Positions 45,301-58,400 of a DNA stretch of 64,000 nucleotides are shown here, piece after piece. Source of the stretch: Anaspis maculata (Eukaryota > Arthropoda > Insecta > Coleoptera > Scraptiidae); NCBI GenBank assembly GCA_949128115.1, contig OX421964.1, positions 31,736,177-31,800,176 of the forward strand, in the 5' to 3' direction. The notes under the pieces are model-generated. The model ran no database searches and was not told the DNA's origin. It saw only the letters and a program-made list of their open reading frames with translations. The translations under genes were made by a program, and so were the position numbers. Each line of letters starts with the position of its first letter. The first letter of the stretch is position 1.

Positions 45301-48300
45301 GAGCCACGTCTCCCACTTGCAACCTGCATATCCGGGATGTGAAGGGCGCGACCACCACGCGATCTTCGGTGTTGAAAACGGAGCCATTGACGGAGATGCC
45401 CTGCAGAGTGGCCGAGACTTGTGTGGGTTCCCTGGTGTCCTGCACCGAAACGGCTACGTGATATTCGCTGTTGGGCCGGACGATCCGCGGTCCAACGACC
45501 TTGTAGAACCTACACACGAAAATCCTTTTAGTTTTATGGTCTACGTATTTGTACGTGTGGGTGAAAGGACACTTGCATCAATTTGTTTTTTTTTTTCAAG
45601 AATTATTCAAAGTTATGTGTTGCAAAGATGCGAAACTTTTTTAAGCTTGTTTTCTAGTCTCGTATGAAGCTAACTTGAGTCGCTATAAGTGACAAAGTTT
45701 GATCAGATTGATTGTAAAAATGTGGAAAAGGTATACCTACATGTCAGCAGAGCACAGGGCATATCAGTGAGCGAGATCTGGTCAGTTGAAGTTACACCTT
45801 TGATACATAAAAGACGAAGCAGCCTGATTTAAAAGGTTGAGTTATTGAAATCAGCGTGCTAAGCGTGTTTTCTTATGAGTATTTCAGGAGTCCTTGATGA
45901 TACTTTTCCGGTTTAACTGATCTGGACCAAGTAGATGTTTTGATCAAGAAAATGTAACACAGGGTGTCAAAGTTGACAGAAAAAAACATCGTTTCTCCAT
46001 CAAATCTCGTAGGAAAGGAACAAATCGAGGAACATGTTATATGTCTCCCTTCTTGAACAATATAAGTTATTTTCTCAGATTTTCATCCACATGTGAACCA
46101 CAGTTAGCGTGCAATGAGATTACCTACCTACATCAAATGTTCAGGAAACGCGTGAGGGGTATATTTGCCATAATATACATATTTTACCTAGTCAAAACGA
46201 TTAAGATAGTATTTATCAAAAATATCTAAGAATAGACTGAGTCAACTGCAGAGGGTTTGCCTTGTTAAACTGCACAACAATGAATTCGTCGCACCCCAAA
46301 ATTTTGTCCCATTTCAAATCGGGATATCTTTGACTGCTATGAATGATGTGAATTCGCTAGGTCCTTCTGGCTTTCAGTCCGTACTTTTGCTACATTAGGT
46401 AGGCACTTTATATAAAATTTCTACAGGATGTAACTGCAACAATAAAAACATTTTTCTAAATTGTCAGTGGAGTCCCGTTTGACGAACAATTTTTGTTTTG
46501 GATTTCAAGACCAGGGACCTATGCGCTGATACGGGAAAAACGTTTTAGATGCGTGAAATTTTGATGGCAGCGAGTTTTTGTTGAAAATTGAACGTGGCAA
46601 AAGCTTGGGTTTTTTTTAGTGACAAGCGTCGAAATGCGATTCAAGTACCGCGAGGAAGTGCAGGCGTCGTCGTGTGGAATGCGCTAGAAAAATACGCCAC
46701 CTAACTTTTCGGCGCTTTGACGTTTGAATGTGTCAAAATAATTCCGTCTAGGTGGCTGACGGCGTGCCGTAGACCTCAACAGACCTCATTATTCACTTCG
46801 GGAGAGTTTCTGATGAGTGTTTTTATGAATCTCATTTATTTGCAGGGTTTTTGGCTTTACCGTGAAAAACTTTACTTTTTTTTAGGTAAACTGATTTTCA
46901 CAATTCAAGGCTCATGTTGAAGCTAAAACCCCAGGTAAAATGACCCACGAAATCAACTAATCAGTTTTGAAAAATTCATCAATTCAACAGAAACCGACTT
47001 GTTTTCGAACGAATCATCACGAATCAGTAGGTACTCTCAAGCGCACGAAATTTTGTACATCAAATTTTTTATCATTCCAAAAAAAAAGCGGCGGAGTCTT
47101 GCTCCACTGTACCTAATAGTAGTTTTCATGACAATTTTGTGTTTCAGTGGGCATGCGTAAGATTTTACAGTTCCGGTCGGCTAGCATCAGATGTATAGGG
47201 TGGGGAGAATGATAACAGAGCTGTGCGAGTCTGGCAAGCACGCGAAGGTTGAATTTTTGCCGACCGGCAAGGAACGTGAGCATGCGCTCTAGACGTGATG
47301 AAAACTACTACTATGGACTGAGAAATCAAGTTACATTGCTGTCGTTCTGATAAATACACTGCCTCTCAATTGAATGTGTCGCCAAAAGGCTGATCAATTT
47401 CGAGATCTTGGAAGTCATCAGATTCTTCAAGTTCTTGACTTGCTGGATTCCTACATGTTTCAACAATGTTCATGTCTTTCCAAGACTTTTTGACATGACT
47501 ACTGAATGACTCCTATACAGGGTGTACCGTACAATAATGGTACAATGTACAATTTTTTGTCATAATTCAACTTGTGTTCTACTTCTATGGTCAGTTCTCT
47601 GTGTCAATGCTTGTCATCGCAATTTGTACGTAAGTACTTTTGTATGTATTGTTATGGATTTGCGCTGGGTTCTTTCATGTTTGAGTGACGAACATTCAAT
47701 CACACAGTTTTTTTTATTACTGCGTACTACTAAATACACGTCAATTATTATTCGCGATTAGGTTTATCGCTTTGGCTAACTTCGCCGAACACTCGCTGTT
47801 GTCGCTCTTACACATTAACCGCCGCAGTAGATTCGCGATGGCTTTCGAAAGGTCCATCACAAACATCACGTTCGTATATCGGCCGCATTCTCGTACTCAA
47901 CTTCTTCGAGGCAACGGGGCTTATGAAGTAAACATCCAATAAACTGTTGTTTCAGTGCAAAGGGTACGAACCTAAGAGAACCCAAGAGAATAATAAATAA
48001 ATAATAAAATACCGGCCGCATGCTCTGGAAGAATCGCATCTTTGCCACTTGTGCAGATGTGTTGTACTCGCCCATTGGGGTCTCCAGTTTGATCGAAAAT
48101 CCAGAACCAAGTATTTCAGCTATTGGATCTTGATGATTTTTTTTTGCTTTATCTTTCTTAATTCTCAAGATCTGACCATCTATTGTTCGCATGCATTGTG
48201 CTTGTCTCTCGAGACTAAACATCGATATCTAAAAAAAGGGTAAACAAAAAAATAATTCACTGCTAAATCACCCTGTATAAGAATCATCTAGTAGCTTAAG

Positions 48301-51004
48301 TCATGAAGTGTTTAGGACATGAACATTTATGAACATTCATTTATTTTTATGAACACATGAAAATCCAAAAGTTGAAGATTTTTTAGAAATGGAGGTATAG
48401 TTCATGAGTAAGTTCTCGAATTTTTTTTATAACCCACTTCAACTGGCGGGCAGTGTATACGACGCGAGAACTCCTTCATGGTTATGTCACTTTTTTCAAA
48501 CGACAAATAATACGAAACTCCGTGCTCTTGAGAGTACGTCACGATTTTTTTTTTGTTGAGCAATATTAAGAATAAAAACAAAACCCGAAGCGCCACCCAT
48601 AAACTACAAACAGAAAAAAAGTTTCAGAGTTTTAGCTATATTCCCTGATGAAGAGCTCAAATTGATAAATTCTGTTCAAACAGATGGAGGACAGAAAAAC
48701 CGGAAAAAGCGCTGAAAATTACAAACTTCCTCAACAGCTACTTCGATGACCGTGGAGTGAGGGTGCCGCGCTACAACAAAGTAGTTGAAGACCTTATTGG
48801 TTTAGGTTGAAGACAGCGCAGCGTGCTCGAATTTCAAATTTACGGAAAAGCTTCCAAAAGAGACCTATATATGGTGAATTTCTGTCAAAGAATAAGTGAA
48901 TAAGCTCCCGGGGATTGCCGGTGTTATGTGTTATTCGACCAACACAGCGGCCACCTTGTTATAGGGTTTCCGATGCGACTGAAAAAGTAGGATAGTAGAA
49001 TTTGCTTTTGAGGGATTAAAAAAAAATCTTGGCATGCTACTTCCTCAGAAGAATGTATGGCTGATGCTATTTAATTTTCAAATTTTCAAAAGAATCCAAA
49101 AAAATTCAAGATGGAGAAGGGATCTGCAAAAAATGTGTTCCCCAAGTCTTGAGATTTAATTGACATTGTTAACAGCTGAATTCACTGTCTCGGAGTTTTA
49201 TTTAGTACCTGAGGTGGTTTCTAAAGGTACCCAAGATAGATTTCAACTGACCAGACCTCACCGCGGTGCAAGAATTTCTACCAAACATCTGATCCATTTC
49301 ATATCGCTACTTACACCTATCCTAAGATATAAGGAAATTAAATCTCGAATTAAATCTTACGACTCTTTTGTGAATCTTGGTAGCATTTCTTTCCAAATTC
49401 GTGCCATATTCTTCAAACTTGAAAGAAAAATTGCTCTGGCACTCGATTTAGCAGACCAGAATCAATTTTTATTGTCAAGGAAACGAAAATCAACCAGGAA
49501 AAAAACAATGCCAGGAGCAGGAACCTAAGCGAAGGCCGGGGTGAATATTTGATTTAAAAGTTTAAAACTAATTATTAAAACAATTTGAACAATTGAAGAT
49601 AAGCTAATTTGAAATCGTATGTCGGATATTCAAATAGAATAGGTGCTGGCTCCAACAAAGATAAGCGGAAACAATGAACGGGTACTAGAAAGTATATCAA
49701 ACAGGTGGGTAAGGTACCGAGGTTCCTACTGTTATGAACAACATTAAGTCAGTTCTTGTAATACAGAGTGCACTCAAGCGATGTTGTTCTACCGGTCGTA
49801 CATGCAGACTCGTTTATTATAATAGAAAGCTCAACATTTTTAATATCAAAAACTCAAAAATGGCCAGTGGCTAACTTTCTCGATGCCCGATACGAACGAG
49901 GTGGCAAATTTTGGTGACGTTTTCCTTTATGCATGTGGGAGGACTGGTGGACTCCGTATAAACTGGTTCTAACCATTTCGGGATCATGGGCAAAAAAATC
50001 AGCTGTAGGTATTTCTCGAAATCTTTTGTCTTGAATTATTATTGTTAGAAAAATACACGGTTGGGCAGTTTCATACATTATTTATATTAAAATTAAAAAT
50101 CCATAATGCCGCTTTTTATACGAATCGCAAAGTTTCACTATAGCGAGCCATTTCCTATACATATTACACATGGCAATAAATAATTTCTTATAATTGTAAT
50201 TTCGAAAGTTGTTTAATGTCACCTGTGTCTGTTCTTATACTTTTTAAGATTTTATCCGAATAGTCTCCCGATAGACGTAGGCAGGCGATTTCGCTCACGC
50301 ACATTTTTGTACGGTAAACACAAGATGTGTAACGTTTACTTATAAGGAAAGTGAAAACGTTATGCGTTAGATTCAGGAATCCTTCAGGTGGTCTCTGTGT
50401 GTGCAGATTTTTTGTACTAATCAAATTAACAACCTGTCGATCAAAGAAGTCCGTCGGCTATGCTGCCTTGCAGTTTTTAGGATCAAGATCACAGCTTGAT
50501 GACTATTCTGTCTAAATAAGGTAACTGTGGGATAATAAACATGTCCAACCTTGAGAGTGTAGGTGACAATGACGATATTACCGTGTACCTACATGCATAA
50601 TAATAGCATTGTTAAGTCAGGTTTGCATCATAACAATTTTATAAAACCACAAAAATATCGATATTTAGAACACCAATGAAATTACTTTAGCTATTGAGTC
50701 ATAATTCATTTTTTCTCCCAGTGTTTGCATATGTAGGTATAAAAGGCATCAACTTCCATAAAAAGCATATTTGCAACTTTTCGGCAAATCCATGATGAGA
50801 TCATCGAAATGTTTGGGTTTGATGCATCGTTCTTATTTCTTTTTCACTTAGGTTTGGATTACCTATCAGCATCAGGATAAAATCAGTCTTTCGGTTTCGT
50901 TGTGGAGTGCTTTTCATTTTCATTAATTTTTAAAATTATCCTTACCCTTGACTCTTTACGCCGACCAAGAGCACGGCAAAAATAAAAAAATCCTTTACTA
51001 TCAT
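39386..51004 (-). CDS. Thioester-containing protein (TEP / alpha-2-macroglobulin family), probably GPI-anchored (1495 aa)
   Basis: Secreted or surface immune protein of the A2M/C3 family; its thioester binds covalently to targets such as microbes or proteases. Exons (minus): 51004-50946, 45509-45083, 45028-44778, 44720-43844, 43779-43504, 43442-42869, 42804-42644, 42574-42177, 41918-41699, 41642-41109, 40155-39696, 39636-39386; 4488 nt, every junction in phase. Exon 1 encodes only the signal peptide (MIVKDFFIFAVLLVG...) and is followed by a 5.4-kb intron. Macroglobulin domains fill exons 2-7. The thioester motif GCGEQNM is intact (GCGEQ residues 941-945, bases 42379-42365), followed by the alpha-helical thioester domain. 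The tail has four clustered cysteines (CDICEGEDCGDIC) as in insect TEPs, then a spacer with SSSA and a hydrophobic end (LSLILTIVLSYLLI), which is what a GPI-attachment signal looks like, as in CD109. The exact subfamily is not resolved. Confidence 0.96.
42365..42379 (-). other. Thioester motif GCGEQ of the TEP gene
   Basis: Codes for GCGEQ within LPLGCGEQNMM. The Cys and Gln form the internal thioester in active family members. Both are present, so this TEP should be thioester-competent. Confidence 0.95.
45510..50945. other. TEP intron 1 (5.4 kb)
   Basis: Splits the signal-peptide exon from the rest of TEP. It contains a CAGGGTG word at 47520 and a CACCCTG word at about 48271, the two unknown exon-like blocks (listed), and otherwise AT-rich sequence. 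Short open frames at 49854-50078 and 50188-50424 (minus) are not recognised. Confidence 0.7.
48013..48603 (-). other. Two exon-like open blocks inside TEP intron 1, function unknown
   Basis: Block A (about 48603-48438) is open in one frame and reads ALRVLFLFLILL followed by a polar region ending RRIHCPPVE at a GT donor. Block B (48228-48013, 72 codons) begins after a TTTTTAG acceptor, reads ISMFSLERQAQCM and later ETPMGEYNTSAQVAKM, and ends at CGGCCG/gtattt. The two join in phase, and block A would accept a preceding exon ending with two spare bases, as TEP exon 1 does. Block A has no ATG at a suitable place. I do not recognise the peptide. It could be part of a nested gene, an alternative TEP exon set, or a decayed copy. 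Confidence 0.25.
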
Positions 51005-52479
51005 AGTTATGCACTAAATTCACTAATATCACAATAAATTCACTTGAATGCCATATCACTCGGTAACTTTTAAGAGTTTTCGCGGTAGAGAGTGCGCTTC
51101 ACACTGTCATAGCTATCACCCTGTAGGTTTCCTGCGAGGGTACAGTACCAGTTGGTCCGCCGCGAAAGTGGTCGAGTCGCGAACTGCTGGGTACATTCAT
51201 ATGGACACCAATACTCTCATTCTCGTTCTCTCGGCTTCAATCTTACCATTTCCTGCGAATCGCCTCCTGCGGAATTGCTCTTGACATTGTTTGCTCATAA
51301 TGACCAGTAGGTACCCGCGTTCTAGGTACAACATTTTCCTCGGAACGGTGGGTTTTGTCTTTGTCATTGGGTTGGGCTCGTGCTCGTATTAATGTCTCGA
51401 AGTCATGGAATGTTTATGGTAGCATTGTTTTCTGTTTGGTCGTAATACTTGAATGAAAACGGATTCCTGCTGGATCTTCTGCTTGAATCTCCCTTGTCTT
51501 GAATTTTTCGAAGTTGTTTTTAATACACATTACATTATAATGAAATATGTACGTATACCTACCTATTAAATTATCTAGTACCTACCCAGGTAAGGTAATG
51601 CCTCGGGTAATATGCAATAGTAGACAGTTCGAAGCTAAATTAATGAAAGTGTATAGTGTTATTTACTTCAGACTAGAATATGGGTTCGCAAATTGAATAA
51701 AGACACATAACACAAAATGTAAGAGGAATACTTAATTGTTTATTTAAACCATGACTGACAGGCCTCGAACTACTACTATTGTGGGGCTATACGTAGGTAA
51801 AAGGGACGCCATATATGGGACATGTTATCTACACCTAGTGCGGTGAAGATGCAAGAGTTCTTAATGGGTAGATACGTAAATAATTGCGATAATTACGCAT
51901 GAATTACAACCTCAATCCCGAATATCAACATGAACGTTTTCAAGTTCACTGATTCAGTCATAAGATCTATCGAGTGACTGAACAAGGGAGCAGTGCACCA
52001 CCGCACCGTGGCAGAGGCTATCCCTGCGAGGGCTGAAATGGCGACCAACAAGGGGGCTGCCGTAAGGACTTCCTCCTGTGAAGTGACCGGATCAACGGCA
52101 CCTACAGGTTCTAGGAATTTCGTCGGGGGAATAATGATGCTGATCCAACGTTATATCTCTTGCGGCGTGTTATTATGCGGGGTGTGTTCGAACTCAATGG
52201 CCAGAGGTTTTATTCGTAGCGCACCAATCGTCCTGGACTATCTCAAAAATAACATAAACCCGAATAAAATATCCACGAACTAGGTCTAAGACGGTCCTTG
52301 TGCAGCTTCGTCGACGACAATGCAGTAGGTATTTCCAATTTTTCACGCATGGATAATTTTAACTTATTGTTTTTGTAATCATCTTAAATCATCCAGTATG
52401 CATAATAAAACATGAAATTTCTTGAAATGAAAGCCTTTTCAATAAAAAGTTGTATATTTCCTTGGACTATTTCAATGAT
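51005..52479. other. Intergenic region between TEP start and EFHC-like 3' end
   Basis: Holds the TEP promoter. From about 51990 to 52330 the DNA is richer in GC than its surroundings, with a 96-codon open frame on the plus strand (51993-52283). I recognise neither strand as a protein or RNA family. No foldback seen. Confidence 0.5.
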
Positions 52480-55400
52480 TCATTTTTGATCTGGAATTCG
52501 CTTTGGATCCAAATTTGGATTTGGATCTAGACATTCACATTTGTCTGCTTCATCAGCAAACGTGACCATTTTCAATTTGTACTTATTCGGAGGGCAGTCT
52601 TCCAAATCGGGCGGTCTTCTCGCCTCTTCGTCTTGGTTGTCTTCGTCTTTTTTGCACATTTCCTTGTGAGTGCGTAGGATCTTGCCATAGTACTTGGTGA
52701 TTTTCTCTTCTTCAGTGTCAAAGTCGGATTTTTCTGGAAAACAACAGAATCAAATGGCCGAACTAGAAATTAAAACGATCATACCTCTCTTCTCAGCTTC
52801 AGTTTTGCATTCCATTTTGGTCTTGTTCTCCAAGTTGACCTCGTACGGACACTCTAGGTTGACTGGTTTGATACCGAACGGTGGTACGTCGTGAGGTGGA
52901 ACCACCAGTGGTTCTGGGATGAGATTCTTTTGGTGAGTCGGATCTTCAATTGCGCTGATGTTGAACCTTTCCAAGCACTTCTCCATTTCTGTTCTGGTAT
53001 AATCATATTCCTTTGCTGGAAAACGAAGATAATAGGTAGTTAACACCATCGTAAACGACTGCGTTCGACAGAATCCACCGCTTTCCAAACTTAACCGCAA
53101 TGGAAAAGTTAGAATAATCATGACCAGTTGAAAACGGTCCGGTCAAGTCTGGAGAACGCGGGCATTTTTTTAAAAGAGTGTAACGAACCCATGTTATCCC
53201 TTTGTTCTTTGTTTTTGGCCTCTTGCACGTCCACCAGATGCATTTCAATATCTTTTTTCAAATAGCCTTGGTTGAACATGTAATTCCTCATGTTTTCGAT
53301 AACTTCACATGGGAACTTTTCAGAATTCGCCTCCATATATCTGTAAACGTAAAGGTCCGCGCCGATTATTGTGAATCTTTGTTCAAACACGTTGATGGTA
53401 GCGCCAATGTAGAAATCGATAGGTGAATAGTAAGTGGGGTCCAGAGGGTTGGAGCCGGGCTTCGCCAGGAGTGTGCTTCTCAAATATTTTCCGCCGATGA
53501 TGCCTGAATTACGAATTGGAGGTTCAAAAATTTTACACGTGCTGTCTGCGAGAGAGTAGAACAAAACGAATTTGCGGATGGAATCTTCAGGATGGATATC
53601 GTCCATCGCCATTTCATAACGCAAATACTTGTTGGCGTTCAGAATTTGCTTGACTGTATCCTTCTTTGGTGGCTTCGGCATGAACGTCAGAGTGTTCTGA
53701 AGGGAGTCTTCTAGACTACCCAGGCCGTCATGCGGAGGTATGGGCTTCGGCGGTTCTGGCTTCGGTTTCTCTTCAATGTCAACAGCTTCACCTTGGTCTA
53801 TGCAAAGAGCTTTTTTGAAGTAATTCCGTGTGAAATCGTCGCAGTCATACAGCAACATTTTGCGACCCAAAATGAAAATAGTTTCACCGATTCTCAAATC
53901 TTTGGGTTGGTAGAACTCGGTTACTTCTTCATCAGAAATTTCCAGGCAAATGGACGGAAAGTTTTTAGGTCGATCCGTCCATATCTACAAAATTACTTGA
54001 TGATAAAAACTATCAAGAGTGTCAGGAGCAAACATTATAATATACTTTAGGCAATTTGGTTTTTTTAAGCAGCTGAGGGAAAGGATCGCGTCCATCGTTC
54101 TTCTTGTGAATTTCTTTCACTGCGATCGTATCGTCAGCTAAGAAATACATGATTTCGTATTTGCCAATTTCGCCGTATTCGGTGTCTCTATCGTCCCAAA
54201 TGGCTTTGAACTTGAGTATTTTCCCGTCGTATTCCAAAAATCGTCGGAGTTTGTCATCTGCGGATCGCGTTTTCGTGAAATGACTTTGGGCCTGGAACAT
54301 TCTGCTCTGGGTGTACGGATCTGGCGGTAGCTGTTCGGCAGGACCCATGTCCAAGCCCTGGCTGCGCATGTACTCCCTTGTGAACGTGTCACAGTCCACT
54401 GTATGGTAAACCACCCCGTATATGGCAATGTCTTTCCCCACTCCAAGATCTCGCCAGTGCCAGTGATCGCCGGCTTCGGTTTTCAGGATTTTCTCCCTTT
54501 TCACCAGACGCCCCTGATCCATACCACTGTTCTGAAATCAATGTTAACATTTAGGTACGGCGGAGTTTGAAATAGGTGAGCAAGGTCTTTTACTCCCGGT
54601 AGTAAATTACTCATGCAATAGCTAATTGAGGATTTCCTTTGGTGAATTTTAGCATAGTGACCAATGAAAAATGCACTTTCACGCAAGATTACGGGGAAAT
54701 GTTTAGTTCACAACACCTTGTAGGCGCTTTCTGTGGTCAATCAACCGGCACTGGCCTAAAATTCTCCACAGAGAAAATCCCGAATTAGTCTATTTCACGA
54801 TTAAATTATTTATGGTGCAATCAGGCGTAACTCAAAAGTAACACTTTCAACGCTGATGCCTTGCCAGGCAGTCAGGATAACACCTCTGTGACATTTGAAC
54901 GGTATCAAGAAGAGTAAACCCTTCAGTTTCTGACACCAGTTGAAGATTATTTTTACTGAACTTCAACATCCAGGTTGGTCTGATTTTTAACATCGTTCGG
55001 ACTCGGACATGGGTGTACCCTCCCGGGTAGTTTTTTACCTCTTATTTGACTTACTTGCGTGACACTGCATTACCACCTACTTATATGGTTGCATCACCTT
55101 GTGCTGGCACTTTCAATTATTTGCTCATGTAATTTCTTTGAGTCAAATAATCTATGTACCCCCTAGATATGTCTCTGGCTCCTTTTATTCAAATGTTGTA
55201 CTTGAAGAAGTTGATAAAATTTTGAAATATTAACAATTTATCCAAATGGACAATAAATTACATGAATACATAGATGGAAACACAAGTCAATGGATATAAT
55301 TCAATTATAGTCATCAAGTACTGACTAACTCGACTGCACAACTCAAATTGCAGTTGCACTTAATGGTGATCCAACTTGAGCTTTACAATGACAGTGGCAA

Positions 55401-58400
55401 ATATTTCCAAAACGGTAAGATATTTCTCCATCTCACAGTGATATTTGTACAAAAGGAATATGTACAAAGTGGACCATGGACCAGTGACGACCAATAAACG
55501 CTATAAAATGGGAATGTGGGTGTTCGAAAAAAGTTGATTGTGGTCGACGTTGAATTTTTTGGGTTTTCAAAATCGACTTCCTGAACGCGTAATTTGGAAT
55601 TTTGATCCAGATATTCGAGCAAAACTGGGTCTGTAGCTAAACTAGCTAATCAAACTTAAGGTAGATCCCAGTTTTACACGAGCATCTGGACCAAATTTAA
55701 AATTTCGCTTTCAGAAGGTCGATTTTGAAAATAAAAAAAAAATCGACGACCACTATATGAACTTTTTTTGAATACCCATATTTCCATTTTAACGCGTCTT
55801 CGCGTTTATTGGTCGTTACTGGTCCATGGTCTACTTTGTACATGTTCCTTGTGTACAAATATTACTGTGAGATGCGACAAATATCTGATCTTTTTGGAAA
55901 TATTTGGCATTGTCATTGTAAAGCTCAAGTTGGATCACCCTTTATTTAGCTTAATTGACACAAGTACAATGTACATCAATGTAGAAAACTAAAGTATAGG
56001 TTAAACAAATCAGCTTGAATAAAAAATCTCTTCAGCTTAATTTAAACTGTACAAACTGAACAACTGAACTGTACAAAATCGGTTAAAGGGTTCAAAAGTT
56101 ATGTCAAAAAAATCGATTTTAACAAGTCACCTCTAACACCCTGTAAGTTTTCAACGGAGCATTTCAGGATATCGAAGTTATATTTTTCCTGATCCATTTC
56201 TGATGGGGAATCTCTCTTAGAAGTTTGTAACCGTAATTGCGAAACACACCCTGCAGAACAATAATAATAACGCATTTCATCAAACATTTTCAGAGGTGAA
56301 GATATAACAGAGGGTACCCTGCCCCGTTTCCCCTATTTTTCATCCCTTCAATTATTTTTGGAAATGGTTCCAATTTTTGAAATTTTCGTTCAATTAAGAG
56401 AAGAAATTCACTCTTGCAAAATTTTGATTGAAGGCTTCATTTTTGAGATGCATATTTGATATACAGGGTGGTTCAACTTAAACGTCATCAAATTCAAGGA
56501 TCGATAGAGGATCAAAAATGAAGGGGACTTTCTCCAGAAAACATATTTGAGAAATGCATAATAACGGAGATATACCGTGGGTTCCACAAAACAGATAATA
56601 CGAGATTAGTTGATTCGCGATTCTTGTTTGTAAATTTGTAGCTGACTGATCAATGGAAATGCTGGTTTATCCCTCCATAATGGAAAGATGATGGCTCTAG
56701 TACAGATTTCAGGCATTTTTTGTGGGTAATCGCCTAGCATTTAGCAGAAAAAAGCTCAGTTAATCTGCAATCAGCCTTGATCGCTGATCATCTTTTTTGT
56801 GGAACTGACGGATAGTCCTTCAAAGTTGGAAATAAATAATCGATTTTTCCGCGTAACTATTGAACCGTTAAACCGATTTGATTCAAAGCTCTGGAACTGT
56901 TGATATTTTTGAGTTCCACATTCAATTTAGAAGAGAATGTCACTCCTGCAACATTTTGATTAGAAGCTTCGTTTAGGAGATATTTGAATTTGAAACTTTG
57001 GAAAACATCCCGAAATCGCCACTTTTCCAGAGCCCAAATTGTTTTTTTCCTGAAAAGTTCTCGTGTTTTGAAAAAAATGGTGGTTTATCAACTTAGAAAT
57101 TCTAGAAACTTATTTCAGCTGAGAAATCATGTGTTTTTTTGGATTTTAATTCTTAGACCTTTGAAAGTTGTGCTTTTGAGATGTTTTCCAAACCTTCAAT
57201 CCTAAATATCTCCCAAACAAAGCCTCTAATCGAAATTTTGAAAAGGTGATTTTTTCTTCAAAATCATGAACAGTTTCCAAAAATAGCTAGGGGGGTGAAA
57301 AATAGGGGGGGAAAGTAGGGACACCTCCTAATGTCTACGCCCCTCAAACTTTTTTATGGAACATTATGATTGTTCGACAGGGGATAATTTCAGTAAACCT
57401 TTAGTTCTATTTTGAATCAAATCGGTTGAACGGTTCAAAAGTTATGCGGAAAAAACGATTATTTATTTCCAATTTTGAAGGGCTATATCTCCGTTATTAT
57501 GCATTTCTCAAATATGTTTTCTGAAGAAAGTCCCTTTCATTTTTGATTCTCTATCGATCCTTGAATTTAATGACGTTTAAGCTGGACCACCCTGTATACA
57601 GGATGATTCAATAGTGTCGGACCACCTTAAAAGTACGTAATATATGGAAGTGTAGTAGATTGCTGAAAAGTTGTTACAAAAATTTTATGTCTTTTAATTT
57701 TGAAGTTATGGAGGGACAAAAGTTGGTTCTTCGATCAATTGCTTCTATTTTCGTTGTTTCAAAAGATTTTAGCAAACTGTTAACGGAAAAATAATGAGCA
57801 CAAGAAATCAACCTCTGAATCTGTATTGAATTTCTGTTATGTATACAGGGTGAGTCATGAACTACAAAAATTAAGTTTTCTTAAAAAACCAGAAGCAAAA
57901 GAATTCTATAGACCATTTCCACATGACGTCACACGCACGTGTTGAACGGCTGATTCGGGGCAACGTCAACATGATGACAACTGTTCGTGCCAGTTTGACA
58001 AAACTTTGTGACACCAGTGACTTTCACACACCGACACCGACTGACAAATTGACATACTACCAATCTGACTGACGCAACATGACTGACGTAGCCCACGTGC
58101 CCCGTGTCAGATAACGCCACATCTGACTGACGTTGCCCCGAATCAGCTGTTCAAGGCGGAGCTGCGTGACGTCAGTGGAGATGGTCTATTGAAATGAACT
58201 GTTTCATTGTGCCTTGCATGGGTTTATGGGACCATTGTGACTGTTTTGTGTGTATTAACCTTTAGCCTATGACTCCGTTCGTTGCGGCGCGTATTTTTCA
58301 ACTTTGTGGCGGTTTTTCACGTCATTTTCTAGCATTTGTTCGCAAATTTTGTATCTGACGCCATTCGAGCTTGCGCGCACGTTGAGATTTGGCGCAAGCG

